A stretch of DNA of 64,000 bases from Tetranychus cinnabarinus (GCA_022266195.1 WHVY01000004.1:9441501-9505500); one strand, 5' to 3'; shown: positions 10,862 to 22,592, counted from the first letter of the stretch. A program made the numbers and translations. The notes: a model not told the origin generated them from the letters alone.

Positions 10862-10893
10862 AAATTCATTATTATCTAAGAACTCGAGGTTAA
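10862..10893 (+). pseudogene. Array exon 4 terminal scrap
   Basis: Only the last codons (YYLRTRG-stop region) survive. A second relic follows immediately, so two gene ends were fused here by deletion. Confidence 0.55.
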
Positions 10894-10909
10894 ACTCGCT
10901 TATTAATAT

Positions 10910-11112
10910 GAATATTATGATGAAATGAATGCATAAATCACGCAGATTGTCCAGCCACTAAGGGAATCGGAGTTGGATTCGGAAGCGGACTCGATTTTCA
11001 GAGTTCAATCTTAGACAATTTTTTTCCAGTTTGTGATGTGCGTCATAGTTGGAGACTTGCAGAGACTGGTCATGTACGACAAGAGGATCTTTATCTAAGA
11101 ACTCGAGGTTAA
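10910..11112 (+). pseudogene. Array exon 4 3' fragment, type B
   Basis: The frame around DEMNA is followed by a stop (GCATAA) and a frame change. Then come the conserved CDVRHSWRLAETGHVRQ and YLRTRG-stop at the end. There are no upstream exons or promoter box. It is clearly derived from a type B gene. Confidence 0.75.
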
Positions 11113-11201
11113 ACCTGTAGAGAATGACCTTGTTTCAATTTTACTCAATACACTTGGCTTATTTAATTTAAATGCATTTTTAATATACACACATGTATAT
11201 A

Positions 11202-12029
11202 TTAGTGGTATCAAAAAGTTCTGTCGTTTTTTTCTCTTATAATTTAGCTTCAATTTTGAATTAGTTTTGATTGTTCAATTGACTCAATAATTTTAGATAT
11301 ACAAGAACATTAATATAAGTGCATTCATGACATTTTTTGAGGCGATCGGAGTTAATTAACTATAATTAATTAGCTAATCAAGATGGGCTAGTTGAAGATG
11401 CAATTTTAAGGTCCCAGAATTTATTGATTTTTTTTATGAAAAATTGAAATTAAAATCAAAAATCAACATCAATCGAAAGTTCGAGGTCCTCATAATCACT
11501 CGACAAAATTTGCAACTTCCAATCATCATCATTATTAAATTATCTAATTATAAGTAAAAATTCGTTTAACATTGAATTTCCATAGCAAGTTTTTTTTGGA
11601 CTTTTTTTGAAATTTTAGTGAAATCCCATTGAAAAATCCCATAGAAAATGGTCAAAAAAATGAGTTTTTTTGAGCTACCAATTTGGATAATTTAATAATG
11701 ATAATGATTAGATGTTTCAAATTTTGCTGAGTGATTATGTGGACCTCGAGCTTTCGATTGATTTTGATTTTTGATTTTAATTTCAATTTTTTCATAAAAA
11801 AAATCAATAAATTCTGGGACCTTAAAATTGCTTCTTTATCTAGTAGTGTATTGGGCAGCTAATTTATTATAGTTAATTAACTCCGATCGAGTCGAATTTG
11901 GCCTAAATGCACTTATATTAATGTTCTTGTATACCTAAAATTATTGAGTCAATTGCATAAGTATATCTTATTCAAAAGCGAAGCAAAAGTCACTGGTAAA
12001 AAAACGACAGAACTTTTTGATACCCCTAA
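11202..12029. mobile_element. 828-bp mariner-type fold-back element
   Basis: Left end TTAGTGGTATCAAAAAG and right end CTTTTTGATACCCCTAA are inverted copies, flanked by TA at 11200-11201 and 12030-12031. The arms extend inward for several hundred bases, for example AAGGTCCCAGAATTTATTG versus its complement near 11810, so most of the element is a large imperfect palindrome. No transposase frame is present. TA duplication and TTAG-type ends suggest Tc1/mariner ancestry. Confidence 0.8.
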
Positions 12030-12155
12030 TACAATCGAAATATTTACTCGGATTTGCGACTCGTCATTCACTCGTTTAAACTTAATAGTTAGACTCAAAT
12101 TTCGAGTCTATAATTGAAAAATAGCAATATTAAAGAGTTTGGTATTTTTATATTT

Positions 12156-12232
12156 GTTTGAAAAGAGCGCTTTGGCTCAGGTCGACACTTGTTTTCGCCT
12201 AATAATCTTCTCTTTGAACTTTGAGTTTTTTT
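12156..12232 (+). promoter_or_regulatory. Array promoter box
   Basis: GTTTGAAAAGAGCGCTTTGG and the downstream GCCTAATAATCT module lie 175 bp upstream of the ATG at 12331. Confidence 0.55.
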
Positions 12233-12330
12233 CAGTTTTACTCAAGCTTTTAGTTCTAACTAGACGCTTCACCACTTGTTCAGTGTTTCCTAGCTCAGAC
12301 ACATATTGATATCGATACTAAAATTCTAAA

Positions 12331-13235
12331 ATGGCAGAACAGAATCACCATTATGATAAATGTAAGTTTCATTTTATTTATAATTTCAAGATAATTCACT
12401 CTTTACCTTTCATTTTATTTAGTTGCTTTCAAAGTGAAGCATTTGAATGAATATCATGATATAGTCATTGATCCAAATGATGACAGATATGAATCCAAAC
12501 ACCATCATCAACAATTATTTGAACAGGTAAGTAAAGTCCTGTATTTCATCTTTGAATAATAACTTATCAATATTTTTATATTTGTAGTTGGAATCAATAA
12601 CTGGAGTACCCAGTAGATATACAACTAAGGTGTATATACTTATAAACGACAATCCTTCCCCCGTTGATAATACTGATCGGTATCTGTGCGGGATTTTTAA
12701 CAACCAAAAAGCGTAATACAACATTTCACTAATTGATATCAATTATCATGCGATGAATATTAATTAATTGTTTCTCAACTTTTTTCATAGCTTCGTTCCT
12801 GATTCACAAATGGAATACTATCCACGTCATGATATCTTCAGTGTAAATATTCGTGATGGTGCGCGTTTTTATCTCCAATATGGTGCTTCTTACGCGCATC
12901 GTATTTCCAAGCGTTTAAGTATGTGTTATTACTTGGTAGAAGAAATCGACGTCCCTGAAGAAGACTGCTATATAGGTGTATGTCAATCTAAATGCACTGA
13001 AAGTTACTTTAAAAGGTTGAAAGATCTCGTTAATAATGATGAATTTAATGCTAAAATTACTCAGCTTGTCCAGCCACTATTTGAATCGAGAAATGCAGCG
13101 GAAGTTTACAAGATTTTCAGAGAGTTCAATGTTAAACAATATTTATATCCAGTTTGTGATTTTGATCATAGGTGGAGACTTGCAGAGACTGGTCATGTAC
13201 GGCAAGATAATCAATATCTAAGAACTCGAGGCTAA
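12331..13235 (+). CDS. Ubiquitin-like-domain array gene (type B), 234 aa
   Basis: Exons are 12331-12361, 12423-12526, 12588-12712 and 12791-13235, with canonical introns of phases 1, 0 and 2. They give 234 residues with no internal stop. It starts MAEQNHHYDK. The UBL-like region runs from FAFKVKHLNEYHDIVIDPND through LFEQLESITGVPSRYT to FSVNIRDGARFYLQY in exon 4. The cysteine set is C-x5-C-x3-C before ESYFKRLKDLV. Near the end are a further Cys (PVCDFD), RWRLAETGH and YLRTRG-stop. The family and function are not recognised; the UBL call is inferred from strand and helix pattern. Confidence 0.87.
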
Positions 13236-14037
13236 ACCCGTATTTTAGCCCTGTTTAAATTTTACTCAATAAACTGAGTTGAGAGTTTAAAGCGACCATT
13301 TCTCAAAATTATTCATTAAAGCTGCATAAATTAGAATGTTTACTCTGATTCGCAACTCGGTATTCACTCGTTGAGGAACCAAAGCATACTTGGTTGGATT
13401 AGATTGCTTTTAATATTTTAACAAAATAGAACAATAGATAAAATAAGAAAATAAACATTTTGTTCAGATCTTTTTCAGGAATATTAGGTGTTAAAAAGTG
13501 TTGTTTGCTATAGATTTGCTTGAGATTGTATCCAATTCAAGAGAAATCTATATCTATATCAATACAATATATACAATATATAAAGTCAAACTATGAAATT
13601 TTTGCGGGAAGATTGTGGCCAAACTAAACGGGTTCTAAAGAAAATTTTCACATAGGATGAAAGCCATGATTAAACTACAATCGCAAAAAATTGATTGAAT
13701 GAAGTAAAGTAAAGATTAAAGATTGAATTATTGCATTGCTTGCGTTACAAAAATCTATGATATCACGACGATAAGATTCTTTACTAGGTCATTTGAACCT
13801 TGTACCACTAAACTCCAGTATCTTTGAGAATATCATGTTTACGAAAAAAAGCTGTTTTCTTAAGTTTGCTTTACAAATAAACACAATTGCTGTCCTTCTG
13901 AAACACCATCGCAATGGATATCGATCGCGAAATGTAATCACTGATCATTCATTAATGAATTCATAAATTGTAAATATTTGAATGTTATTGTTTACTGTTT
14001 CCGAGTTCAGATCATTTTAATATTGATATTTGTTATA
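13236..14037. repeat. Array 3' flank plus dispersed repeats
   Basis: 13375-13520 repeats the flank seen at 1-160. 13560-13690 is a close copy of 6857-6990. No gene is supported. Confidence 0.5.
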
Positions 14038-15260
14038 ATGGGAGAACAGAATAACAATGCTTATGAAAGTAAATTTTATTTTCAATTTGAATTTTCCCTC
14101 TCACATCTGTAACACCATTATTTGCTTGAATCAGCTAAGTTGAACTTGAATAATTTACATCTTCACATATTGTAATAAAGACAAACCAGGAAATTGTGAC
14201 CAAACTGAACAGATTCTGAGCTAAATTTTCAAATATAGAATATTGTAGAATGAAAGCTGTAATTAAACTACAATCACGAAAAATAGCCAGAGTTTAATCA
14301 GAATTCAGGTTAAAGAGAAATACCCGTTTAAACAGGGTTAGGAAAATTTAGAATCTGTAATTTAATCTTTTGACTTACGAGAGAAAAACTTTTTCGCATT
14401 CAAGTTGATGGTTTATTGTTGGATTAAAAGTACATGTAAAACCAGTAATAGAATCAATTTTACAACAAAAGCACGACACTCAACTCAAAGGAGAAATTTT
14501 CACCTTTGCTTAAAGAAATGTTTCTTTTCGTCTCAAAGTGAACCAAAGTGACAATAGCTAAAGATTTCAAATTTTGGATTTGTTAGTCGATCGATGACTT
14601 TTTCATTGAGTCCAAACTCTTTAATTATCACTCGGAGTAGCAGATTCAACTGATAATCGAAGTACGCATCATTATCTATACATTTACAGCTGGAATCAAT
14701 AACAGTAGTACCAAGTAAATAGACGATGTGATTTTATTATACACAGAAACAGGAACAACGACGCTAATAATACTTTTTGGATTCCGATGCAATTTCACAG
14801 CCAAAAAGCGTAATACAACATTTCACTATTATTTATCATGGTATCTATATGAATTAATTGCTTCTCAATTCCTTTTCTTAGCTTCGTTCCTTATTCGATT
14901 ATTAAATACTATGCACATCAAGATATCTCCAGGGCACACTTTCGTGATGGTGAGCGCTTATCCAATATTATGCTTCTTATAACCTTTTTATTTGTAAACG
15001 TATAAGTTTTCGGTATATGCTAGTGAGAAGAAGAAAGAGATATTCCTGAAGAAGGCTGCAATCAACATCTCTGTCGAGATTAATGCAATGAGAGTTACTT
15101 CAAAGTGTTGAAAGATCTCGTTAGTAATGTTGAATTGAATGCTGAAGCATGCTGAAACAGTTCAACAAGTCACTAAAAGCATTGTATTTTGATGCGGAAG
15201 CGGAGAAGATCTTCAGTGACTTCAATATTAAACAATATTTAATATTTAATTGTTGCTAAA
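14038..15260 (+). pseudogene. Array pseudogene with repeat insertion in place of exon 2
   Basis: Exon 1 (MGEQNNNAYE, ATG at 14038) ends at a GTAAAT donor. Exon 2 is missing, and repeat sequence occupies 14150-14430. Exon 3 after the acceptor near 14689 reads LESITVVPSK then stops. Exon 4 after the acceptor near 14881 is frameshifted, though HFRDGERL-like and SYFKVLKDLVSN-like text can be followed. The C-terminal YLRTRG is lost. Confidence 0.7.
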
Positions 15261-15427
15261 ACTAAAGGGTGACACAGGCAAACGTGTAAGAGCTTCAAAC
15301 ATTGAATGAGCACCATTGGGCAGTGATAATGTCTTCTTTTGTCGCTATTAGATAAGGAAAATTGTAATTTAAGTTCAACTTATTATTGACAAAATAGCAA
15401 TTTTACAGAATGTAATATTTTCATATT

Positions 15428-15535
15428 TGTTTAAAAAGAGCGGTTTGTTGCAGGTCTACACTCGTTTTCGCCCAATAATCTGCTTCTCTTTCAGGTTCCA
15501 ACTTTTTTCAATTTTTTTCAGTTTTACTTATTTAT
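15428..15535 (+). promoter_or_regulatory. Promoter box of a broken array copy
   Basis: A diverged box (TTTAAAAAGAGCGGTTTG, then CCCAATAATCTGCTTC). It is separated from its gene by the insertion at 15540-16130. Confidence 0.4.
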
Positions 15536-15539
15536 TAGT

Positions 15540-16130
15540 TATTTAGGGTGGTTGAGTTGTTCGCTTCGGTTCACGAACTACAGAGATGTATCATATTAAG
15601 AGATGGGTTCCCGTATATTGGGTTACAAAAGTCAGGGTTATGAGATGGAAGGCTATTTAGAGGGGATTCTTGATATCATAATGTGTTGACTTCCTTTTGA
15701 TGTCACTAAAGGGTTTGTAATGGGGTGTTCGGATTCAATTTGTTTCAGTGATTTAGTTTTGTTCATGGTTGATGCTCTGGAGATGTTCAAACATTTGTTT
15801 TATCAAGTTAGTTACTTGGTTGGTTTCCAGATTGGTTATTAACCATTTAAATTGTCCTGGTGTTCCAAAGACACATGAGAGCCCGCATTTCCAATCTATG
15901 AAGATCGGACAGGCCTGTATTATGTGTTGTGGAATGGCTTAACCAGTTCCACAGGAACAGATTATTTTCGGGTTATATTGAAAATCGTAAGTTCCTACTA
16001 GGAACTTTGTTTTCCAATCTATTTTGTTGTGTTTGATAAAATGTTTTGTTGGCCATATGTATGATAATCTGGGATTTAGTCTCTTATGATGTCTTTTTGT
16101 CATAAACTTGTGAATTATCTCTTTGGTCTT
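15540..16130 (-). mobile_element. Non-LTR retrotransposon (LINE) 3' fragment
   Basis: This insert is more GC-rich than its surroundings. On the minus strand the frame reads HKRLNPRLSYIW, then CSCGTG-stop, then IPQHIIQACPIF. That CxC...H...C arrangement is typical of the zinc-finger region after reverse transcriptase in LINE ORF2. It has a stop in the motif and no RT domain, so it is a dead 5'-truncated copy. It splits the promoter region of the pseudogene at 16212. Confidence 0.5.
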
Positions 16131-16211
16131 ACTTAACCTTTAAGTTGAAACATGCGTTCAGTGTTCAGTATTTTTGTAGTTCAGACACATATCGATATCG
16201 ATACTTGTTAA

Positions 16212-16689
16212 AATGGGAGAACAGAATCACCATTCTGATTAAAAGTTTCATTTTATTTATGATTTCAAGGTAATTTATTCTGCGTCTTTCATTTTATTCA
16301 GTTACTTTCAAAGTAAAGCATTTGAATGAATATCATGAAATAATTATTGATCGGATTGATGACAGATATGAATACAAACACCAACAATTATTTGAACAGT
16401 TAAGCAAACGGGATCTGCGAATGAATAGGGAAAATCTCCTCTTTGAATGGAACTTTTTTGAATAGAATTTTTTGTGCTGATTCCGAGTATTGGTATTGTT
16501 TTTTGATAGAAAAACGCGTTCGGGAGGAAAGTTTATATTATAATTCGAAGGTTGCATTTTTATCACATTAAAGAAGGTCGCTAAACTAGCCAATTCTTGT
16601 CGTAATCTAATCGTTATGTGCATGAGCAGGGACTTGCAGAGACTGGTCATGCATACCAAAGGGATCGTTATTTAAGAACTCGAGGTTAA
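16212..16689 (+). pseudogene. Array pseudogene, internally deleted
   Basis: Exon 1 has a stop after eight or nine codons (MGEQNHHSD-stop). Exon 2 (16303-16399) keeps TFKVKHLNEYHEIIID but its donor GT has become TT. Exon 3 and most of exon 4 are deleted. Only the final segment (ETGHAYQRDRYLRTRG-stop) survives, ending at 16689. Its 3' part and flank match the gene ending at 28543. Confidence 0.75.
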
Positions 16690-17631
16690 CCTTCAAGGTA
16701 TCTGCCCGTGGTTATGAGCCTTTTTTCAATTTTACTCAATAAACTCATCTTTCTTGATTCAAATGTTGTGAGTAATGAGCTTAAAAACTTGCCAATTCCT
16801 CAAAGATATTCATTAGAGCTGGGAATATCCGAATATTCACTCGTTGAGGAACCGAGTAATTCTTGGTTGGATGCGGTTCTTTTAATCTTTCAACAAAATA
16901 GGACAAAAAGATGAAATATGAAAATAAACATTTTGTTCAGATCTTTTTTCTAGAATATTAGGTTACTAAAAGTGTTCCTACAAGTTCCAACCAAAATGAC
17001 ATGGCACTGGAATAAAGATTGTATTTTTTTAGAAAGGATTTTTTACAAGCTCAGCAGCACCTGGTCTCAAGGTAAATCGTAGATCAACTCGCTGATGTGA
17101 TAAAAAACTTGAGTAAACCAAAAATGCATATTTTGTGTTTTATGCTACAAACAAAAGCTCAACAGTGCGGTCCCTTTTAGAGGTGTCTTTATAAGTATTA
17201 AAACCAAACAACCATTGAGCTTGTTGAAAATGAAAAAAACATTAAATTGGTCAATAAACCCACAATAATAAGGTTTGAAATTGGATATTGACTGTCCATG
17301 CTTGAGTACCCATTTTGATGAACATTTGAAGCAAAAGTTTAATAGCAATAATAACTGATAAGTAATAAGTCTAATAAGTTATAGGCTTAATCTTTTGTAT
17401 TGATTCATGACAACTGCCATTATACCTCCATCATAATCATCATGATGAAAGTCAATAAACCAGGCCAATTCAGAAATCACTGGATCCAAAAATTTACCTA
17501 TGACTATGACTTTACTTTTAATAGTCAAATGGCAATGAATCTACTTAGGAAATAAATCTTTTTGTTTCAATTAATATTAAACTTCATATTCCAATTTAAA
17601 GAAAAGGCTCACATTTCAGCAATGTTGCTTA
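16690..17631. repeat. Duplicated 3' flank of array unit; no gene
   Basis: 16690-17000 matches 28544-28880, and 17060-17340 matches 370-640. Beyond that it is AT-rich with no supported frame. Confidence 0.5.
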
Positions 17632-18020
17632 CAAGGGATGCATGGTTGGTCCTAAGACAAGTTTGAATTTTTTTGGGCTTAAAATATTCTAATGGATCAG
17701 ATATGACCCTTTGTAAAGTCTTTCGTTTCGGAAATTCTCCGTTTCAAAGTTACAGGGTGTCAAAGTATCAATTTTGCATAGTTTAACACTATTGAAAGCA
17801 ATATGGATTTGTTAAAAAACATATTGACCATTTTATCATAGATCGACATTACTGGCATTAAGCATATTAACCTGCGTAAAAACAGCTTTGAAACATTGTA
17901 ACTTTGAAACGGAGAATTTCCGAAACGAAAGACTTTACAAAGGGTCATATCTGATCCATTAGAATATTTTAAGCCCAAAAAAAATTCAAACTTGTCTTAG
18001 GACCAACCATGCATCCCTTG
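17632..18020. mobile_element. 389-bp TTA-flanked MITE
   Basis: The ends CAAGGGATGCATGGTTGG and CCAACCATGCATCCCTTG are perfect inverted copies, with TTA on both sides (17629-17631, 18021-18023). The arms are about 120 bp and almost identical. The 3-bp TTA duplication fits PIF/Harbinger-type elements. There is no coding capacity. Confidence 0.75.
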
Positions 18021-18765
18021 TTAGTAAAAAACTGAAACTCATTTTTAATTGGTCAGATCAAATTTTATCTGTCATCACAGTTATCTGTTGATATTGAAGT
18101 TAAGGTTCATCTGTGATTGAAATATAAATTTTAAGGAATCACTTATTTTCATTTTTATTTGAAAAACGCGTTTCGGCTCTTGTCAACACTTGGTTTGAAA
18201 TAATAAAGTATATGATGTAAGCAAAACCTAATGAACGAAGCTTGATTCTTTAAGCATAGAAGAAGTGGGAATTTTTTGATAGCTATCGAGATTGTTGATC
18301 GCTATCCATCCAATTTTAAAGCACTGAAAGTTGTTACACACGAACTCAAATCAATATTCAACTTATCTTCTTTTCCATTCATTTGGTGATAGAATGAAAT
18401 AAAATTTTGGCGCACCTTCTTTGCTTGAATTGTTAACACAATTATCTGCTAAGATCAAATAAGTTCAACTAAAACTCTTCTAAAAGTGCGGTTAGGGAAG
18501 AGCAATTTTACAAAAGCTTACACGCGTAACACGCGGAGAAGTGTTTAGTTTTAACTGAAAGTTTAAGTAAAATGAATCTACTCCGGAAATAAAACACATT
18601 CACAGACAACATTTCAACAATGTTACTAATGAGAATGTGTTCAAAAATTAACTTTAACTCATTTTGATTGTCACAAAAGTTCATGTGATCTTTATGAATT
18701 TTTAGCACAATTATCTGTTGATATTGAAAATAAGGTTCAACGTTTTCAAAATAATTTACAGTTTT
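18021..18765. other. Intergenic with a relic promoter box
   Basis: A degenerate box (TTTGAAAAACGCG, then GGCTC) sits near 18158-18196 and is not followed by a gene. No other feature is seen. Confidence 0.35.
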
Positions 18766-18845
18766 GTTTGAAAAGAGCGCTTTGGCTCAGGTCGACACTT
18801 GTTTTCATACAATAATATGTTTCGCCTTTAAGACCAAACTTTTTG
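18766..18845 (+). promoter_or_regulatory. Array promoter box
   Basis: GTTTGAAAAGAGCGCTTTGG, then GGTCGACACTTG and ATACAATAATATG, 167 bp upstream of the ATG at 18933. Confidence 0.55.
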
Positions 18846-18932
18846 TAATTTTTGTTATTTTTACTTAAGCTTTCGGTTTGACCTCGCAACTTCTCCGCGT
18901 TATCCGTGTTTCATATTATCATACTTGTTGAA

Positions 18933-19997
18933 ATGGCAGAACAAAATAACAATTCTGATAAACGTAAGTTTCAATTTATTTATGATTTCAAGATAATTGA
19001 ATCTTTACTGTCATTTAACTTAGTTACTTTCAAAGTGAAGCATTTGGATGAATATCATGAGATAGTTATTGATCCAAATGATGAAAGATATGAAGACAAA
19101 CACCAACAATTATTTGAACAGGTAAGTAAAGTTCTGCATTTCATCTTTGAACATTAACTCAACAATATTTTTATATTTGTAGTTGGAATCAATAACAGGA
19201 GTTCCAAGTAGATATACAACTGAATTCATTTTACGTAGAAACATGAACCCTTCCGACGTTAATAATACTGAACGGTATCTGTGGTCTTTTTACAACCAAA
19301 AAGCGTAATAAAACATTTCACTAATTGCCATCATTTATCATAGATGTATATTTATTAATCGCCTCTCAACTTTTTCCATAGCTTCGCTCCTGATATACGG
19401 AGATTCTCTACATATCGAGATATCTTCAGTCTAAATATTCGTGATGGTGAGCGCTTTCATCTCCAATATTTTATTTCTTATGGGCAATGGACATTTCACT
19501 AATTGCTATCATTTATCATAATATCTGAATTAATTGATTGCTTATCAACTTTTCTTCATAGCTACGTTCCTGATTCACTTTCAAGGTACTCTGCACGAAA
19601 CAATATCTTCAGTCTAAATATTCGTGATGGTGAGCGGTTTCATCTCCAATATTATGTTCATTATGAGCATTGGATTACCAAACGTATAAGTATGCGTTAT
19701 GAGCTAGTGGAAGAAAGAGACGTACCTGAAGTAGGCTGCATTCAAACTTACTGTCACTCTAGATGCACTGCGAGTTTCTTTAAAAGGTTGAAAGATCTCG
19801 CTAATAATGATGAAATGAATGCAAAAATTACTCAACTTGTCCAACCACTATTGGAATCAGATATGGAAGCGTTCAAGATTTTCATGGAGTTTAATGTTAG
19901 GCAAAATTTTTATCCACCTTGTGTTTGGAGGACACGGACACTTGCAGAGACTGGTTATACATACCAATTTGATTATTATCTAAGAACTCGAGGTTAA
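18933..19997 (+). CDS. Ubiquitin-like-domain array gene with duplicated exon 4 start, 228 aa
   Basis: Exons are 18933-18963, 19024-19121, 19183-19304 and 19562-19997, giving 228 residues. It starts MAEQNNNSDK. The UBL-like segments are LTFKVKHLDEYHEIVIDPND (about 11-30), QLFEQLESITGVPSRYT (about 39-55) and IFSLNIRDGERFHLQY (99-114). The C-terminal part has C-x5-C-x3-C, then FFKRLKDLA, a late PPC and YLRTRG-stop. A 177-bp tandem duplication (19314-19490 and 19491-19667) places a second, truncated exon 4 start (acceptor 19381) inside intron 3. Splicing to it would add AFAPDIRRF..., the last UBL-like strand, and stop soon after GQWTFH, giving a UBL-only protein. Which acceptor is used cannot be told from sequence. 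Confidence 0.85.
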
Positions 19998-20259
19998 ACT
20001 CGCATGCCCATTGGTAAATGAGCCTTGTTTCAATTTCACTCAATGAACTAAGTTTAGAATTAAAAAGCGAAAATATTTACTTATTGTAATACTGACGGTC
20101 CATGCTTGAGAACCCATTTTGATGGACATTTGAAGCACAAGTTTAGTAGCAGTTGACAGCTGTCGTTTATTTAAAACTTTAAGAGTTGAAACTCGAGATA
20201 AACGGAACTGAACACAGTAAAAATAATAGCACTGTATCGCTCTTTATTGTTTTCAGTTA
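19998..20259. other. Intergenic, no feature seen
   Basis: 3' flank of the array gene; nothing coding seen. Confidence 0.3.
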
Positions 20260-21010
20260 CAACGATATGAACCATTCTAGCCGATATTTGTCATTTCCGG
20301 AATAAGTAAATTTTCGATCATTTTCTAGTCATGAAAATTGTTAAGTAATTCCAATTTTTGTATTCCATATCATTCTTCATGGTCTTCTGTAATAGCAATT
20401 AGTATAAACAGTTCGGGTATGAGGACAATATCTCGTTCAATTCCTCCAAGATACTGAGTGTTAGTGATAGATGATGTTTCTCAGTTGGCTCAACCAAAAG
20501 GAGAAGTTGATTAAAATCCTTTATTTCAAGTTTATTGATCTTTATAATAATCCTTCAATGAGACTGAGGTACCTTGTTCATCAAAGCAATAGATTACTGG
20601 ATTGGTATTGAAACAAAAGCATTAATCTGGTAGTCTAGAAAGTCCTTTTAGTGAAATAGACTCAATGCTCTGGTTAGTTTGTTGAGAAGTGGTGAAGAGA
20701 TTCAATGAATGGGAAATTCTCATTAGAACTTTTATTCCAGTTGCATGATCGAAAATATTATCGAACACCTGATTTGTAGTGAATAAAAAAGATCTTTCCT
20801 GATTTTCGAAGACTCCACAATCGAATCAAAAGTTACATGATATCCATAGACATTTGGTTCATTTATAGCTCATTAAAAAATTATTAGAGTAGAGCCAAAC
20901 AGTAGTCTCTCCTTGACCCACATTGGAAATAAATCTAATCCGATTGTCGGGTTGGTATTTCTGCACCAAGCTGACGAGGAAAGGATCTTCTTCAAGCACG
21001 GAATCAACTG
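20260..21010 (-). pseudogene. Decayed unknown gene, minus strand
   Basis: On the minus strand from about 21008 a good open stretch reads VDSVLEEDPFLVSLVQKY, then NRIRFISNVGQGETTVW, then a stop. Further broken pieces follow: VTFDSIVESSKIRKDLFYSL, VIYCFDEQGTSVSLKDYY and YLGGIERDI. I do not recognise the protein. Partial copies lie at 8990-9300 and 27030-27230. The stops and breaks make it a pseudogene or dispersed repeat. Confidence 0.4.
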
Positions 21011-21193
21011 AAAACCCTCAGAGTCACAAATAGATCATTTTCTCGCTTGAATATAAAAAAAACTGATAAAAAATAAGATATGTTTGAACAGATTAGTAAT
21101 AAATATGATAATCAATCGCTATTGTTATTGCTTTTGAATAAACTTTCATTTTCATTAACAAATCAGACCAATTTGTAAGATCAAATATTTGTA

Positions 21194-22291
21194 AACTCAG
21201 TTGCGAAATTATAAATACACTTGTTTTTTCATGATAACTTTTTTAATATACATTCAGCGAGAAATTCAGTTGCATATTCAGATGCAGAATCAAAAAATAC
21301 ATCTAATATCTTTTTCATTTTTGTCAATTTCGCCATAATTACGTAAAGCTTTTGAGAAAACCTGATTTAGCCCGGTGCAAAATTATAAATACAGAATTTA
21401 ATTTCCAACCATTTTGATATATATTCATAATTTTTTGATGATTTTCTACTGATTGAATGTTAAATATTGGATGAAGAGTCTTATTTATTAATGTCAGGTC
21501 AATTTGAGTAGTGATTAGTCAATTAATTGAAAATTAGGTCTCCATAGGAAATACATTGAAACTTACATAATTGTTGATTTAATTGAAAACTAATGCCTTT
21601 TTTCTAAAATTAATCGAAGAATATTATTGCGCAGCATTTTTTACGCTGAAAACTCTTGATTTTTTCCGAATCGAATAATTAATTATCATTTTACAGATAT
21701 TTTCTAGCTAATTTACAACGCTAAACCATACCTTCCATTGAAAACCAATGGAATGATATGTTTGTTGAAGCAATTAGCAAAAAAATTATCTGTAAAATGA
21801 TAGTTGATTATTCTTTTCGGAAAAAATCAAGAGTTTTCAGGGTAAAAAATGATGCTGAACAATATTCTTTGATTGAATCTCAAAAAAAATCAGTGGTCTT
21901 CAATTAAATCAACGATTATGTAATTTTTAATGTATTTCCTATGGAGACCTAATTTCTCGATTAATCGACTAATAGCTGTTCATATTTTCTTGAAATTGAT
22001 AAATAAGAATCATAACACAATATGCAATATTTGATGAATTTGAAATTACCAAAAAATTATTAATAAACATGAAAATGGGGGAAATTAAATTTTGTATTTA
22101 TAATTCTGCACCGAGCTAAATCGGTTTTCTCTCCATTGTTGCGTAAGTATAGCTAAAGTACCAAAATTGAAAAAGTTATTAGATGTATTTTTTGATGCTG
22201 TATCTGAATATGAAATTAAATCTGTCGTAGAATGTATATTAAAAAAGTTATCATGAAAAAACAAGTGTATCTATAATTTTGCAACTGAGTT
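21194..22291. mobile_element. 1.1-kb TA-flanked palindromic element
   Basis: The ends AACTCAGTTGC and GCAACTGAGTT are inverted copies flanked by TA (21192-21193, 22292-22293). Inverted similarity continues through most of the element, for example TGATTTAGCCCGGTGCAAAA near 21362 versus its complement near 22115. No transposase frame is seen. It is probably a non-autonomous mariner-like fold-back. Confidence 0.75.
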
Positions 22292-22592
22292 TATATTCAA
22301 ACAAAAAAAACATTACATTATGTCGCCCTTGATTAAAATTAATTGTTGATCATCACATTGGACATCTCTTCTTGTAACATTAAATTATAAACTTATTTGT
22401 TGATTAATCTACTAGTAGAAATAACTTGATACAATGATTTAGTATGACTTTACTCTTAATAACCATACGTCAATGAATCTACTTCAGAAATAAAAACTTT
22501 TTGTTTCTATCAAACTGCATATCCCAATCAGCAGACAACATTTCAACAATGTTACGGATGAACAAAAATGGGATTAAAGTTCTTTCAGTTAT
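22292..22592. other. Intergenic, duplicated flank
   Basis: This resembles the flanks upstream of other units (compare 3800-4060). No gene. Confidence 0.35.
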
